A stretch of 64,000 nt of DNA. Origin: an uncultured Hyphomicrobium sp. (lineage in GTDB: Bacteria; Pseudomonadota; Alphaproteobacteria; Rhizobiales; Hyphomicrobiaceae). The number at the start of each line of letters is the position of its first letter. Positions within the stretch are counted from its first letter, which is position 1. A program made the position numbers and the translations under genes. The notes beneath the pieces are model-generated. The model was not told where the DNA came from, searched no databases, and was given only the letters and a program-made list of their open reading frames with translations. Below, piece after piece: positions 51,004 through 58,582 of the stretch. The stretch spans positions 122,335 through 186,334 of the forward strand of contig NZ_CADEFI010000002.1 of NCBI RefSeq assembly GCF_902826555.1, written 5' to 3'.

Positions 51004-51666
51004 ATGTTGACCGAGGCACCGAAACGCAAGGGCGATGCGAGGGAGCGCTTGCTCCAGTTCGCCGAGGCCGCCGTGCTAGAGAAAGGCTTCGTCGCCACCT
51101 CGATCGAGGAGCTGATCGCGGCAGCCGGCATCACAAAGAGCGGCTTCTTCTATCACTTCAAGGACAAGACGGAGCTCGCGCGCGTGCTCCTGGAGCGCTA
51201 CATCGAGCGTGAGAACGGCCTGTTCGATCAGCTGTTCACGCGCGCCGACGAGCTCAACGAGGATCCGCTGCATGGCTTTCTCGTCGGGTTGAAGATGCTG
51301 GCGGAGATGCTGTCGGATCTCCCGAACGGCCATCCGGGCTGCCTGATCGCGTCTTATTGCTATCAGGACCGCATGTTCGACCAGCAGGTCCGCGATTTGA
51401 ACGCCGAAGCCGTGCTCGCCTGGCGGCGCCGGTTCCGCGAGCGCCTGGATCGCATCGCGAAAATCTACCCGGCGCGCATCCCCGTGGATTTCGATGACCT
51501 CGCAGACATGCTGTCCGGGGTGGTCGATGGCGGCATCGTCCTGTCCAAGGCTTTAAAAGACAAAGACGCGCTTCCGCGCCAGGTCATGCTGTATCGGGAG
51601 TTCGTTCGCGCCGTTTTCCTCGGCGCCGAGCGCGATCAGAAGCGCGAAGCCGAGACTGAAGCGTGA
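51004..51666 (+). CDS. TetR/AcrR family transcriptional regulator
   Basis: A 220-residue repressor. Its N-terminal helix-turn-helix includes FAEAAVLEKGFVATSIEELIAAAGITKSGFFYHFKDKTEL (split here from residue 18 to 57), typical of TetR, and the C-terminal ligand domain is helical with a cysteine-containing HPGCLIASYCYQD. The ligand is unknown. It probably controls the divergent methyltransferase gene and itself. It converges on pyk with 13 bp between stops. Confidence 0.9.
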   Translation: MLTEAPKRKGDARERLLQFAEAAVLEKGFVATSIEELIAAAGITKSGFFYHFKDKTELARVLLERYIERENGLFDQLFTRADELNEDPLHGFLVGLKMLAEMLSDLPNGHPGCLIASYCYQDRMFDQQVRDLNAEAVLAWRRRFRERLDRIAKIYPARIPVDFDDLADMLSGVVDGGIVLSKALKDKDALPRQVMLYREFVRAVFLGAERDQKREAETEA

Positions 51667-51679
51667 ATGAGACGACGCC

Positions 51680-53188
51680 CTAGGGCGCGGCCTTGGGTGG
51701 CGGGCGCCGATCGACCGGCACCTTGCCCCCGGTCGGCACGTAGTCGGGCACGTGCCCGTCGGGCAGTCCATGCTCGTCGACGAACGCAAGCCGGATCATG
51801 TTCGTCGCGCCGGGCGATCCGAGCGGCACGCCACAGGTGATGACCACGCCCTGTCCGGGTTTGACGAAGCCGCCCTCGTAGGCGATGCGGGTTGCCTTGC
51901 GCACCATGTCGGCGAGGTCCTCGGGGTCACCCGTGAGCACCGTTTCGATACCCCAGACCAGCGAAAGCCGTTGCGCCGTGCGTGCGATCGGCGTCAGGCC
52001 GATGACCGGCAGGTTCGGACGTTCGCGGGCGACGCGCAGCGCCGTCGAGCCGGTCGCCGTGTAGCAGAGGATCGCTGCCACCTTGACGGTTCCCGAGATC
52101 GCGTGCGCGGCCGCCGCGATGGCATCGGCGCCTGTCGGCATCGGCGGGATCTCGATGGCGTGCACGTACGCATCGTAGCTCGGATCGTTCTCCACCTGGT
52201 GCGCGATGCGATCCATCATCTGGATCGTCTCGATGGGGTACTGGCCGACGGCGGATTCGCCGGAAAGCATGATCGCGTCCGCGCCGTCGAACACCGCCGT
52301 CGCCACGTCCGAGACCTCGGCGCGCGTCGGCATCGGCGAAGAGGTCATGCTTTCGAGCATCTGCGTCGCGACGACGATCGGCTTGCCGGCGCTTCTGCAC
52401 TTGCGCGTGATTTGCTTCTGCAGGCCGGGCACCCGCTCGACCGGCATCTCGACGCCGAGATCGCCACGCGCCACCATGAAGCCGTCGCCTGCCGCGATAA
52501 TGTCGTCGATATCCTCGATCGCCGAGGGTTTTTCGATTTTTGCGAGCACGGCAGCCCGCCCGTCGATGATGGTCTTCGCCTCGATGATGTCCTCTGCGCG
52601 TTGCACGAACGACAGCGCAATCCAGTCGGCGCCGAGCTTGAGCGCCAGGTCGAGATCGGTGCGGTCCTTCGCTGTCAGCGGGCTCACCGGCAGGAGCGTG
52701 TCGGGCATGCTGATGCCCTTGCGGCTAGACATGACGCCGCCGGTGATCACTTCGGCGATGACGCTCTTCGGTCCGACATCGGTAACGCGCATGCGGAGCT
52801 TGCCGTCGTCGATGAGGAGCGCGTGCCCTGGCTTGACCGCATCGAAAATCGCCGGATGCGGCAGGCTCACGCGTTGCGACGTGCCGGGCACGCCGGTCTG
52901 GTCGAAACGGAAATGTTCGCCAGTCTTGACCAGCGCGCGCCCGTCCATGAACTCGCCGAGACGGAACTTGGGGCCCTGCAGGTCGCACAGCACGCCGACT
53001 GAGCAGCGGTGCTTGGCGCTGACGTCGCGGATCGAGCGGACCAGCGCGTGTGCGGTCTCCGGACTCGAATGGCTCATGTTGATACGGAAGACGTCCGCAC
53101 CCGCGACGAACAGGCGGTCAATTATCTCCGGCGTTGACGACGCTGGTCCAAGCGTCGCCACGATCTTCACCCGCCGATTGCGTCTCAT
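51680..53188 (-). CDS. pyk: Pyruvate kinase
   Basis: Converts phosphoenolpyruvate and ADP to pyruvate and ATP in glycolysis. The 502-residue protein has RRVKIVATLGPAS and VFRINMSHSS at the N-terminus, the catalytic Lys in LAKIEKPSAIEDIDDI, VARGDLGVEMP, and MLSGESAVGQYPIETIQMM. All active-site segments are present. Its start overlaps the DUF1036 stop by four bases, so the two are coupled. A proline-rich tail ends the protein. Confidence 0.97.
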   Translation of the reverse strand: MRRNRRVKIVATLGPASSTPEIIDRLFVAGADVFRINMSHSSPETAHALVRSIRDVSAKHRCSVGVLCDLQGPKFRLGEFMDGRALVKTGEHFRFDQTGVPGTSQRVSLPHPAIFDAVKPGHALLIDDGKLRMRVTDVGPKSVIAEVITGGVMSSRKGISMPDTLLPVSPLTAKDRTDLDLALKLGADWIALSFVQRAEDIIEAKTIIDGRAAVLAKIEKPSAIEDIDDIIAAGDGFMVARGDLGVEMPVERVPGLQKQITRKCRSAGKPIVVATQMLESMTSSPMPTRAEVSDVATAVFDGADAIMLSGESAVGQYPIETIQMMDRIAHQVENDPSYDAYVHAIEIPPMPTGADAIAAAAHAISGTVKVAAILCYTATGSTALRVARERPNLPVIGLTPIARTAQRLSLVWGIETVLTGDPEDLADMVRKATRIAYEGGFVKPGQGVVITCGVPLGSPGATNMIRLAFVDEHGLPDGHVPDYVPTGGKVPVDRRPPPKAAP

Positions 53189-53634
53189 TTGCCGACTGCC
53201 TCTTTATTATCGTCTTTATCGTCCGGATCGGTGAGGCGGACCGTCCACTCTTGACCCTCCCCGGTGTCGACTTCGAAGAAACCCGTGCGCTTATATCCGC
53301 GTTTCGGGCAATCCTGAACCCCCCGGATGGCGAACGATTTGTCGCCGGTGCACATGAAGTGCGACCCCGCCCATTCGCCTCCGCGGTCGTAGTCGACGGC
53401 GTAAACGTAGATAAACTGGCTGGGCACCGGGCCTTTCAAGAGCGTTTCGCACGCCTGCGACGCGATGTTCCACCAGCCTTCCGTGGCCCAACCTTTGGAG
53501 TCCTGATAGCCGATCGAAACGCCGACGCGGCTCTGCGTGCCGTTGCAGAACTTGAAATCTGCGAACGCCGGGTGCGGCAGGATTGCCAGGAGCAGAAATG
53601 CCGCGAGCAGCGGGGGCGTGGACCTTGGGATCAT
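53185..53634 (-). CDS. DUF1036 secreted protein
   Basis: A 149-residue protein with a signal peptide (residues 7-24, ending PAFA) and the DUF1036 pattern: FKFCNGTQSRVGVSIGYQD, GWWNIASQACETLL and YVYAVDYDRGGEWAG with several conserved cysteines. The function is unknown. The C-terminus is acidic. It precedes pyk by overlap; I recall this order in other alphaproteobacteria, and the FGase-DUF1244-gapR group is divergent nearby. Confidence 0.87.
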   Translation of the reverse strand: MIPRSTPPLLAAFLLLAILPHPAFADFKFCNGTQSRVGVSIGYQDSKGWATEGWWNIASQACETLLKGPVPSQFIYVYAVDYDRGGEWAGSHFMCTGDKSFAIRGVQDCPKRGYKRTGFFEVDTGEGQEWTVRLTDPDDKDDNKEAVGK

Positions 53635-53852
53635 GGTTTCACTGGTATCGATGAGACACGTGGCTGTCTCGGCGCGGTCGCGCCTTGCCGGGAGGGCGAA
53701 ACGTTGGCAAGGAAAACGGCAGCTTTGAGGTGTGCACGGCCAAGGCTGGCCGCGCGGAGGCGTGGCCATTGAAGGCCCGGATCGGGCTTTTCGCAACCCT
53801 GCTTTTTTGACGGCCCGGCGGCCGACGGGCGAGAAGGCCGAAAAGGCACGCG

Positions 53853-54707
53853 ATGAGGCGCGACGAGATGCCGATACGACCTGAGAACGGCGCCAACACG
53901 GGTGTCGTCCTCGAAGCCCAGGTTTCGGAAGCCTATGTGCGTCGGCCCGGATCGCTGGCCTCGGGCGCGATTCTCCTCTGCGACCACGCCGCCAACGCCT
54001 TGCCCGACGGCTACGAAACGCTCGGCCTGCCGCAAGCCGAGTTCGAGCGCCACATCGCTTACGACATCGGCGCACAAGGCGTGACGGAAGAACTCGCGAC
54101 GATGCTCGGCGCGCCAGCCGTCATGACGCGCTTTTCGCGCCTGCTGATCGACTGCAACCGCGGCGAGGACGACCCGACGCTGATCATGCGCGTCTCCGAC
54201 GGCGCCATCATCCCCGGCAACCGCGTCCTTGCATCCGCCGAGCGCGAGAAACGGCACGCGCGCTTCTATCGTCCCTATCATGTGGCCGTCGACGAGGTCA
54301 TAGACCGTGCGCTCGCGCATGGCGTCGCGCCTGTCCTGCTTTCGGTTCACAGCTTCACGCCGGTTTGGCGCGGCCTCGCGCGCCCCTGGCACGCAGCCGT
54401 GCTGTGGGACAAGGACCCGCGGCTCGCGCTTCCCCTGTTGGCGGCGCTCCGGGCCGATCCCGCGCTTGTCGTTGGTGACAACGAGCCCTACCACGGCGCG
54501 TTGAGGGGCGATTGCATGTGGCAGCACGGAACCTCGCGCGGCCTCGCCCATGCGTTGATCGAGATCCGGCAGGACTTGATCGCCTCTGAGAAGGGGCAGC
54601 GTGAATGGGCAGCAAAACTTGCCACGGCCATGCGGCACATCCTTGCAGACCCCGCTTTGGATCACGACCTGAAAACCATCCGCCATTTCGGCTCGCACAC
54701 CGATTGA
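53853..54707 (+). CDS. N-formylglutamate amidohydrolase (paralogue 2)
   Basis: A 284-residue member of the N-formylglutamate amidohydrolase family. Motifs include LLCDHAANALP (metal-binding), FSRLLIDCNRG, LLSVHSFTPVW and GDNEPYHG. It is only distantly similar to paralogue 1 at 46978. It leads a group with DUF1244 and gapR that recurs in alphaproteobacteria. The role in this group is unknown. An ATG at 53868 is an alternative start. Confidence 0.83.
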   Translation: MRRDEMPIRPENGANTGVVLEAQVSEAYVRRPGSLASGAILLCDHAANALPDGYETLGLPQAEFERHIAYDIGAQGVTEELATMLGAPAVMTRFSRLLIDCNRGEDDPTLIMRVSDGAIIPGNRVLASAEREKRHARFYRPYHVAVDEVIDRALAHGVAPVLLSVHSFTPVWRGLARPWHAAVLWDKDPRLALPLLAALRADPALVVGDNEPYHGALRGDCMWQHGTSRGLAHALIEIRQDLIASEKGQREWAAKLATAMRHILADPALDHDLKTIRHFGSHTD

Positions 54708-54720
54708 AGGAAAGCGCACA

Positions 54721-55032
54721 ATGACCGCAATCGATCCCGAAACGACGTTGAAGCTCGAAGCTGCTGCCTTTCGCCGGCTCGCCGCGCATCTGCGCGAGCG
54801 CACGGACGTACAGAACATCGACCTCATGAATCTTGCCGGCTTCTGCAGGAATTGCCTCGCCAACTGGTATCGCGAAGCGGCCGAGGAGCGTGCCATCTCG
54901 CTGTCAAAGGATGAGGCGCGTGAGCTGGTCTACGGCATGCCCTACGCGGAATGGCAGAAGCGCTATCAGACTGAAGCCTCGCCCGAGGCGGTTGCAGCGT
55001 TCGCCCGCAAGGAGACGCACGAGAAGGGCTGA
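54721..55032 (+). CDS. DUF1244 domain-containing protein
   Basis: A 103-residue cytoplasmic protein matching DUF1244: the FRRLAAHLRERTDVQNIDLMNLAGFCRNCLANWYREAA region and YGMPYAEWQKRYQ near the end. The CRNC pair may bind a metal. The function is unknown. It follows the amidohydrolase by 13 bp. Confidence 0.88.
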   Translation: MTAIDPETTLKLEAAAFRRLAAHLRERTDVQNIDLMNLAGFCRNCLANWYREAAEERAISLSKDEARELVYGMPYAEWQKRYQTEASPEAVAAFARKETHEKG

Positions 55033-55236
55033 GCGAATCACGCGGCCGACAGCGGCGCCTATGCAACCAAGACAGCGCCGAAGCGATACCGTCCACAGGA
55101 AATAATCTCTCTGGATGAGGTGGGACCTCGCCTTGTCGCTGTCCCATGGTGGGCCTAGCCTCACCATCAGAAGGGCCGCGCACACGCGCGCCTGCCGGAA
55201 CTTCGGCGAGAACTCTGAAAGAGAGTGGGGGTTGGG

Positions 55237-55539
55237 ATGACGACGCTTCAGGCTTCGGCGCAGAAGCAGCTTCGCCAGATGATCGAGAGCATCGAGCGCC
55301 TCGAGGAAGAGAAGAAGGCCCTCTCGGGGGACATTCGCGACAAGTATCTCGAGGCCAAGGGGCTCGGATTCGACGTCAAGGTGCTGCGCCAGATCGTGCG
55401 TCTACGGAAGAAGAGCCAGACCGAGCGTCAGGAAGAGGAAAGCATCCTCGAAGTCTACATGCACGCACTCGGCATGCTGGACGGCCCCATGACGGCAGAC
55501 GCCGAGGCCGCCGCCGATCGCATGATTGCTGCCGAGTAG
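55237..55539 (+). CDS. gapR: Nucleoid-associated protein GapR (DUF2312)
   Basis: Binds overtwisted, AT-rich DNA and stimulates type II topoisomerases during replication; essential in Caulobacter. The 100-residue protein is a coiled coil with [38 protein letters not shown] and [14 protein letters not shown], the GapR pattern. The ATG at 55237 follows GGGGG and gives the usual N-terminus. Confidence 0.92.
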   Translation: MTTLQASAQKQLRQMIESIERLEEEKKALSGDIRDKYLEAKGLGFDVKVLRQIVRLRKKSQTERQEEESILEVYMHALGMLDGPMTADAEAAADRMIAAE

Positions 55540-55811
55540 CGATCTTTCGCATCCCCGAAAAGCGGAGCCCGCTCCCGGGATCGGCGCAGAAGATCCGCAA
55601 ATGTTCGAGGAAAAATAAGAACGTCTCGGGCCGCTTCGGCGCACGGCCCGAGACGCTAACGACGAGATGAACCCGAAGCTTCACCTGCCGTGTTCGGGAA
55701 ACTCTTGCAAACGGCCGTTCATCGATCACGATCGTTTGTACTGTGCGACCATAGACCGCTGCCGAGATCAGGGCTAATCGTTATTTGTTTCCATCCTGAT
55801 CAGGCCCCCTT
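55540..55811. promoter_or_regulatory. gapR-oxyR intergenic region with strong hairpin and palindrome
   Basis: About 270 bp. It holds a 12-bp perfect inverted repeat CGTCTCGGGCCG/CGGCCCGAGACG (55622-55655). On the minus strand the hairpin is followed by TTCTTATTTTT, as in a Rho-independent terminator; the plus strand has no T-run. Next to the oxyR start is the perfect palindrome CCTGATCAGG (55795-55804), with GATCAGG also at 55766-55772. A full OxyR-box (ATAG-N7-CTAT repeats) was not found. Confidence 0.5.
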
Positions 55812-56777
55812 ATGACGCAGGTTACCCTCAAGCAGCTTCGCTACTTCGACGCGTTGGCGCGCGAGCTCCATTTCGGACGCGCCGCCGACGCTTGCTCCGT
55901 GACGCAGCCGGCGCTCTCCATGCAGATCCACGAGATGGAGCAGAATCTCGGTCTTGCGCTGGTAGAGCGCACCAAGTCCGGCGTGCAGCTCACGAGCAAA
56001 GGCCAGGAGATCGCGGCCCGTTGCTCTCGCATCCTCGGAGACGTGCGCGATCTCGTCGCCTATGCGCAGCATGCCAACAGCATTCTCGCCGGTGCGCTGC
56101 GCCTCGGCGTCATTCCTTCGGTCGCGCCCTACCTGCTGCCGCAGCTTCTTCCGCTTCTGCGCGAAGCCTATCCGGAGCTCGAGCTGCACGTACGCGAGAC
56201 GCAGACCCAGGTGCTCACAGACGAGCTGCTGGAGGGCAAGCTCGATGTGCTGCTTCTGGCGCTACCGGTGAAGCACGCCGATCTCACGAACCGCGTTCTG
56301 TTCGAGGACAAGTTCCTGCTCGCCGTACCGAAGAACCGCAAGCTCTCCGGCCGCGTGCGCGCCACCAAGGAGTTGATCGAGCACGAGCGGCTGCTCCTCC
56401 TGGAGGAAGGGCATTGCCTGCGCGACCAGGCGCTTACCTATTGCAGCCTGCAGCAGGTCGATACCGTCAACACCTTCGGCGCTTCGAGCCTCGCCACCAT
56501 CGTCGAGATGGTCTCCGCCGGTTTCGGCATCACGCTTTTGCCGGAGATGGCCGTCGGCATCGAGGAGCGCGGTCGCGACATCACGCTGGTGCGCTTCGTC
56601 GAGCCCGAGCCCCACCGCTCCATCGGACTTGTGTGGCGCACGACATCGCCGCGCATGCAGGATTTCGAGGAGCTTGGGCGCCTTGTGTCGAAGGCCTGGA
56701 AGGGGGGGCCGCTCACGGCGCTTCGTTCGGGCGCGGGCGGACGCGCCAGAAAGTCCGTCACCGCGGCAGGGTCTTGA
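55812..56777 (+). CDS. oxyR: Hydrogen-peroxide-inducible transcription activator OxyR
   Basis: A LysR-type regulator that turns on peroxide-defence genes. The 321-residue protein has the N-terminal helix-turn-helix (LHFGRAADACSVTQPALSMQI) and a redox pair in GHCLRDQALTYC: Cys202 and Cys211, nine apart, exactly as Cys199/Cys208 of E. coli OxyR. Its 3' end overlaps the DUF882 gene by 20 bases in convergent orientation. Confidence 0.93.
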   Translation: MTQVTLKQLRYFDALARELHFGRAADACSVTQPALSMQIHEMEQNLGLALVERTKSGVQLTSKGQEIAARCSRILGDVRDLVAYAQHANSILAGALRLGVIPSVAPYLLPQLLPLLREAYPELELHVRETQTQVLTDELLEGKLDVLLLALPVKHADLTNRVLFEDKFLLAVPKNRKLSGRVRATKELIEHERLLLLEEGHCLRDQALTYCSLQQVDTVNTFGASSLATIVEMVSAGFGITLLPEMAVGIEERGRDITLVRFVEPEPHRSIGLVWRTTSPRMQDFEELGRLVSKAWKGGPLTALRSGAGGRARKSVTAAGS

Positions 56778-58416
56778 CCGCCCGTGACACGAGCTGCGGA
56801 TGCGAGGTCTCGGGCTGCGGCACGTCGGCCGTCATGGCTTCTAGATGAACCGCATCTCCGCTGAATTCCTGCGCCCACGCCATCGCTGTCTCGAGCCGGC
56901 CGGTGCCGAACCGCATCGGGAGCGCCGTGCCCTCGTCGTCGAGCATGTCGAGCGCCTGGGCAGGGTCGGGCTCGACCAGCGTCGCCAGCGCGGGATCGTC
57001 GAATGACGGAGTTTCCGTCAGCAGCGGCGCCAGCGCAAACGGACGGTAGGAGAGCTCGTCCGGATGATCCTCGTCATACTCGGGTGCGGCTGTCCATCCG
57101 CTGCGCCAATCGCTGGATCCTTCCTCCCCGAACGGATGCGCGGGAGCGGCTGGCGCAGGCGTCTCGGTCACGGGGCGCTTCGCGAACGGCCAATCCGGCG
57201 TCATCGACGCCTTCATGGGCGTCGAGCCGGTGATCAGCGCTGCGGGCTGCTGCGCGGCCGGAGTTTTAGCGGCAGGCTCATCCGCGTCGAGAGACGCGAG
57301 CTTGACCAGCATGTCGAGGCGTGAGCGGTCCGCATCCGGCAGCTTGGCGACGAACGTCGACGGACGATCGACGGGCTTCGGAGCACCGATCAGCTTGGGC
57401 TGAAGAGCAACGGGCGCGGCATCGTCCGAGACGGCCTTGGCGAGCGCCACCTTGGGTTCGGAAGCGGTCTTGTCGGCGGCAAGAGCGACGACTGGAGCCA
57501 TGGACTCGGGCCGGGTTTCCTCGGGCGACGGCAGCGGCGCGCCAACGGCCATCTTTTGATGGGCGGCGAGCGGGCGAGTCTCGACGGAGCCGAGCGGCCG
57601 AGTCTCGGCGGAGCCGAGCGGCCGAATTGCGGGAGCAGGCTTCGGCGGCTCGGGAAGGCGCGGCACGACCGTCTCGGCCGACGCCACTTGGATCGCCGAC
57701 TTCGGCGTGTCGCGGAGCGCGTAGAACTGTGCCACCTCTTGAGCAAGATCCTTCCGCCGAGCGCGTGCAGCCGTGACGTCGGCCGGTGTGATCGGCCGCC
57801 CATCGGCGGGCTCATGCTTCGAGTGGCCCGAAGGGAAGAGAAGCGCAAGCTCGTCGCGGACCATGCGCGGCCAGTGCCGTACGCGCGAGGTATCCACGTG
57901 CACGAACGGGATGCCGGAGGTCGGATAGTAGCCGACGCCGCCGCGCTCGCGGATCATGGCGGAATAGCGAAGTTGCTTCACCGGAACGTCGGGAAACGCG
58001 ATGTCGACGGCCTTGCCGGTGATGTGCTGGCTCTGGCTTGCCTGTCCGCCGCGCGTCTTGCGCAGCATTTCGTTGGTGCCGCGCGAGCGATAGCCGCAGA
58101 TGATGCTGACGGGCTGCTGCGAGCCGAGCTCCCGGTGCATTTCCCAGATGATGTCGATGGTGTTGGGATCGATCGGCACCGCCTTGTTCTGGCGCCAGTC
58201 GCGCATGATCCAGTTGATCTTCTCGAGCGCGTCGGGAAGGAAGCGGCCGTCTTTCTTGTATTGGACGGTCAGCGTTTCCTGCGTGTGGATGTGGTAGAAG
58301 GAGATCGTGCGGTCGTCGCCTGCACGCGCGGGCGCGACCTGCGAAGCGACGGCCAGAAGAGCGGCCGCGCCGAGGCTCAGGAATCGGCAGGTGAGTTGTC
58401 CCGCCTTTACGCCCAA
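56758..58416 (-). CDS. DUF882 (peptidase M15-like, YcbK family) protein
   Basis: A 552-residue secreted protein. A signal peptide (residues 10-32) precedes a metallopeptidase-like domain: SQSQHITGKAVDIAF (His131, Asp138) and FVHVDT (His173) provide the zinc ligands of the M15/VanX-like fold, so it probably acts on peptidoglycan. The remaining 350 residues are a Pro/Ala-rich, low-complexity tail that includes three short RPLGS/RPLA-type repeats. It starts with TTG at 58416 after GGGGGA; an upstream ATG is out of frame. Confidence 0.85.
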   Translation of the reverse strand: MGVKAGQLTCRFLSLGAAALLAVASQVAPARAGDDRTISFYHIHTQETLTVQYKKDGRFLPDALEKINWIMRDWRQNKAVPIDPNTIDIIWEMHRELGSQQPVSIICGYRSRGTNEMLRKTRGGQASQSQHITGKAVDIAFPDVPVKQLRYSAMIRERGGVGYYPTSGIPFVHVDTSRVRHWPRMVRDELALLFPSGHSKHEPADGRPITPADVTAARARRKDLAQEVAQFYALRDTPKSAIQVASAETVVPRLPEPPKPAPAIRPLGSAETRPLGSVETRPLAAHQKMAVGAPLPSPEETRPESMAPVVALAADKTASEPKVALAKAVSDDAAPVALQPKLIGAPKPVDRPSTFVAKLPDADRSRLDMLVKLASLDADEPAAKTPAAQQPAALITGSTPMKASMTPDWPFAKRPVTETPAPAAPAHPFGEEGSSDWRSGWTAAPEYDEDHPDELSYRPFALAPLLTETPSFDDPALATLVEPDPAQALDMLDDEGTALPMRFGTGRLETAMAWAQEFSGDAVHLEAMTADVPQPETSHPQLVSRAVKTLPR

Positions 58417-58582
58417 CAGAGATCCCCCATGGAAATCGCCAAGTTTACCCTTACCCCCCGGTGCTTAACGGTTCGTAACCTTGGATTGCGCGATCAAGAG
58501 GGCTTGTAAGCGGCTTTAATTGGGCAAAGCCCGCGTGCGGAACAAAAGAGCCCCGCCAGAGGGTTAACGGCGCTGGTGGTGC

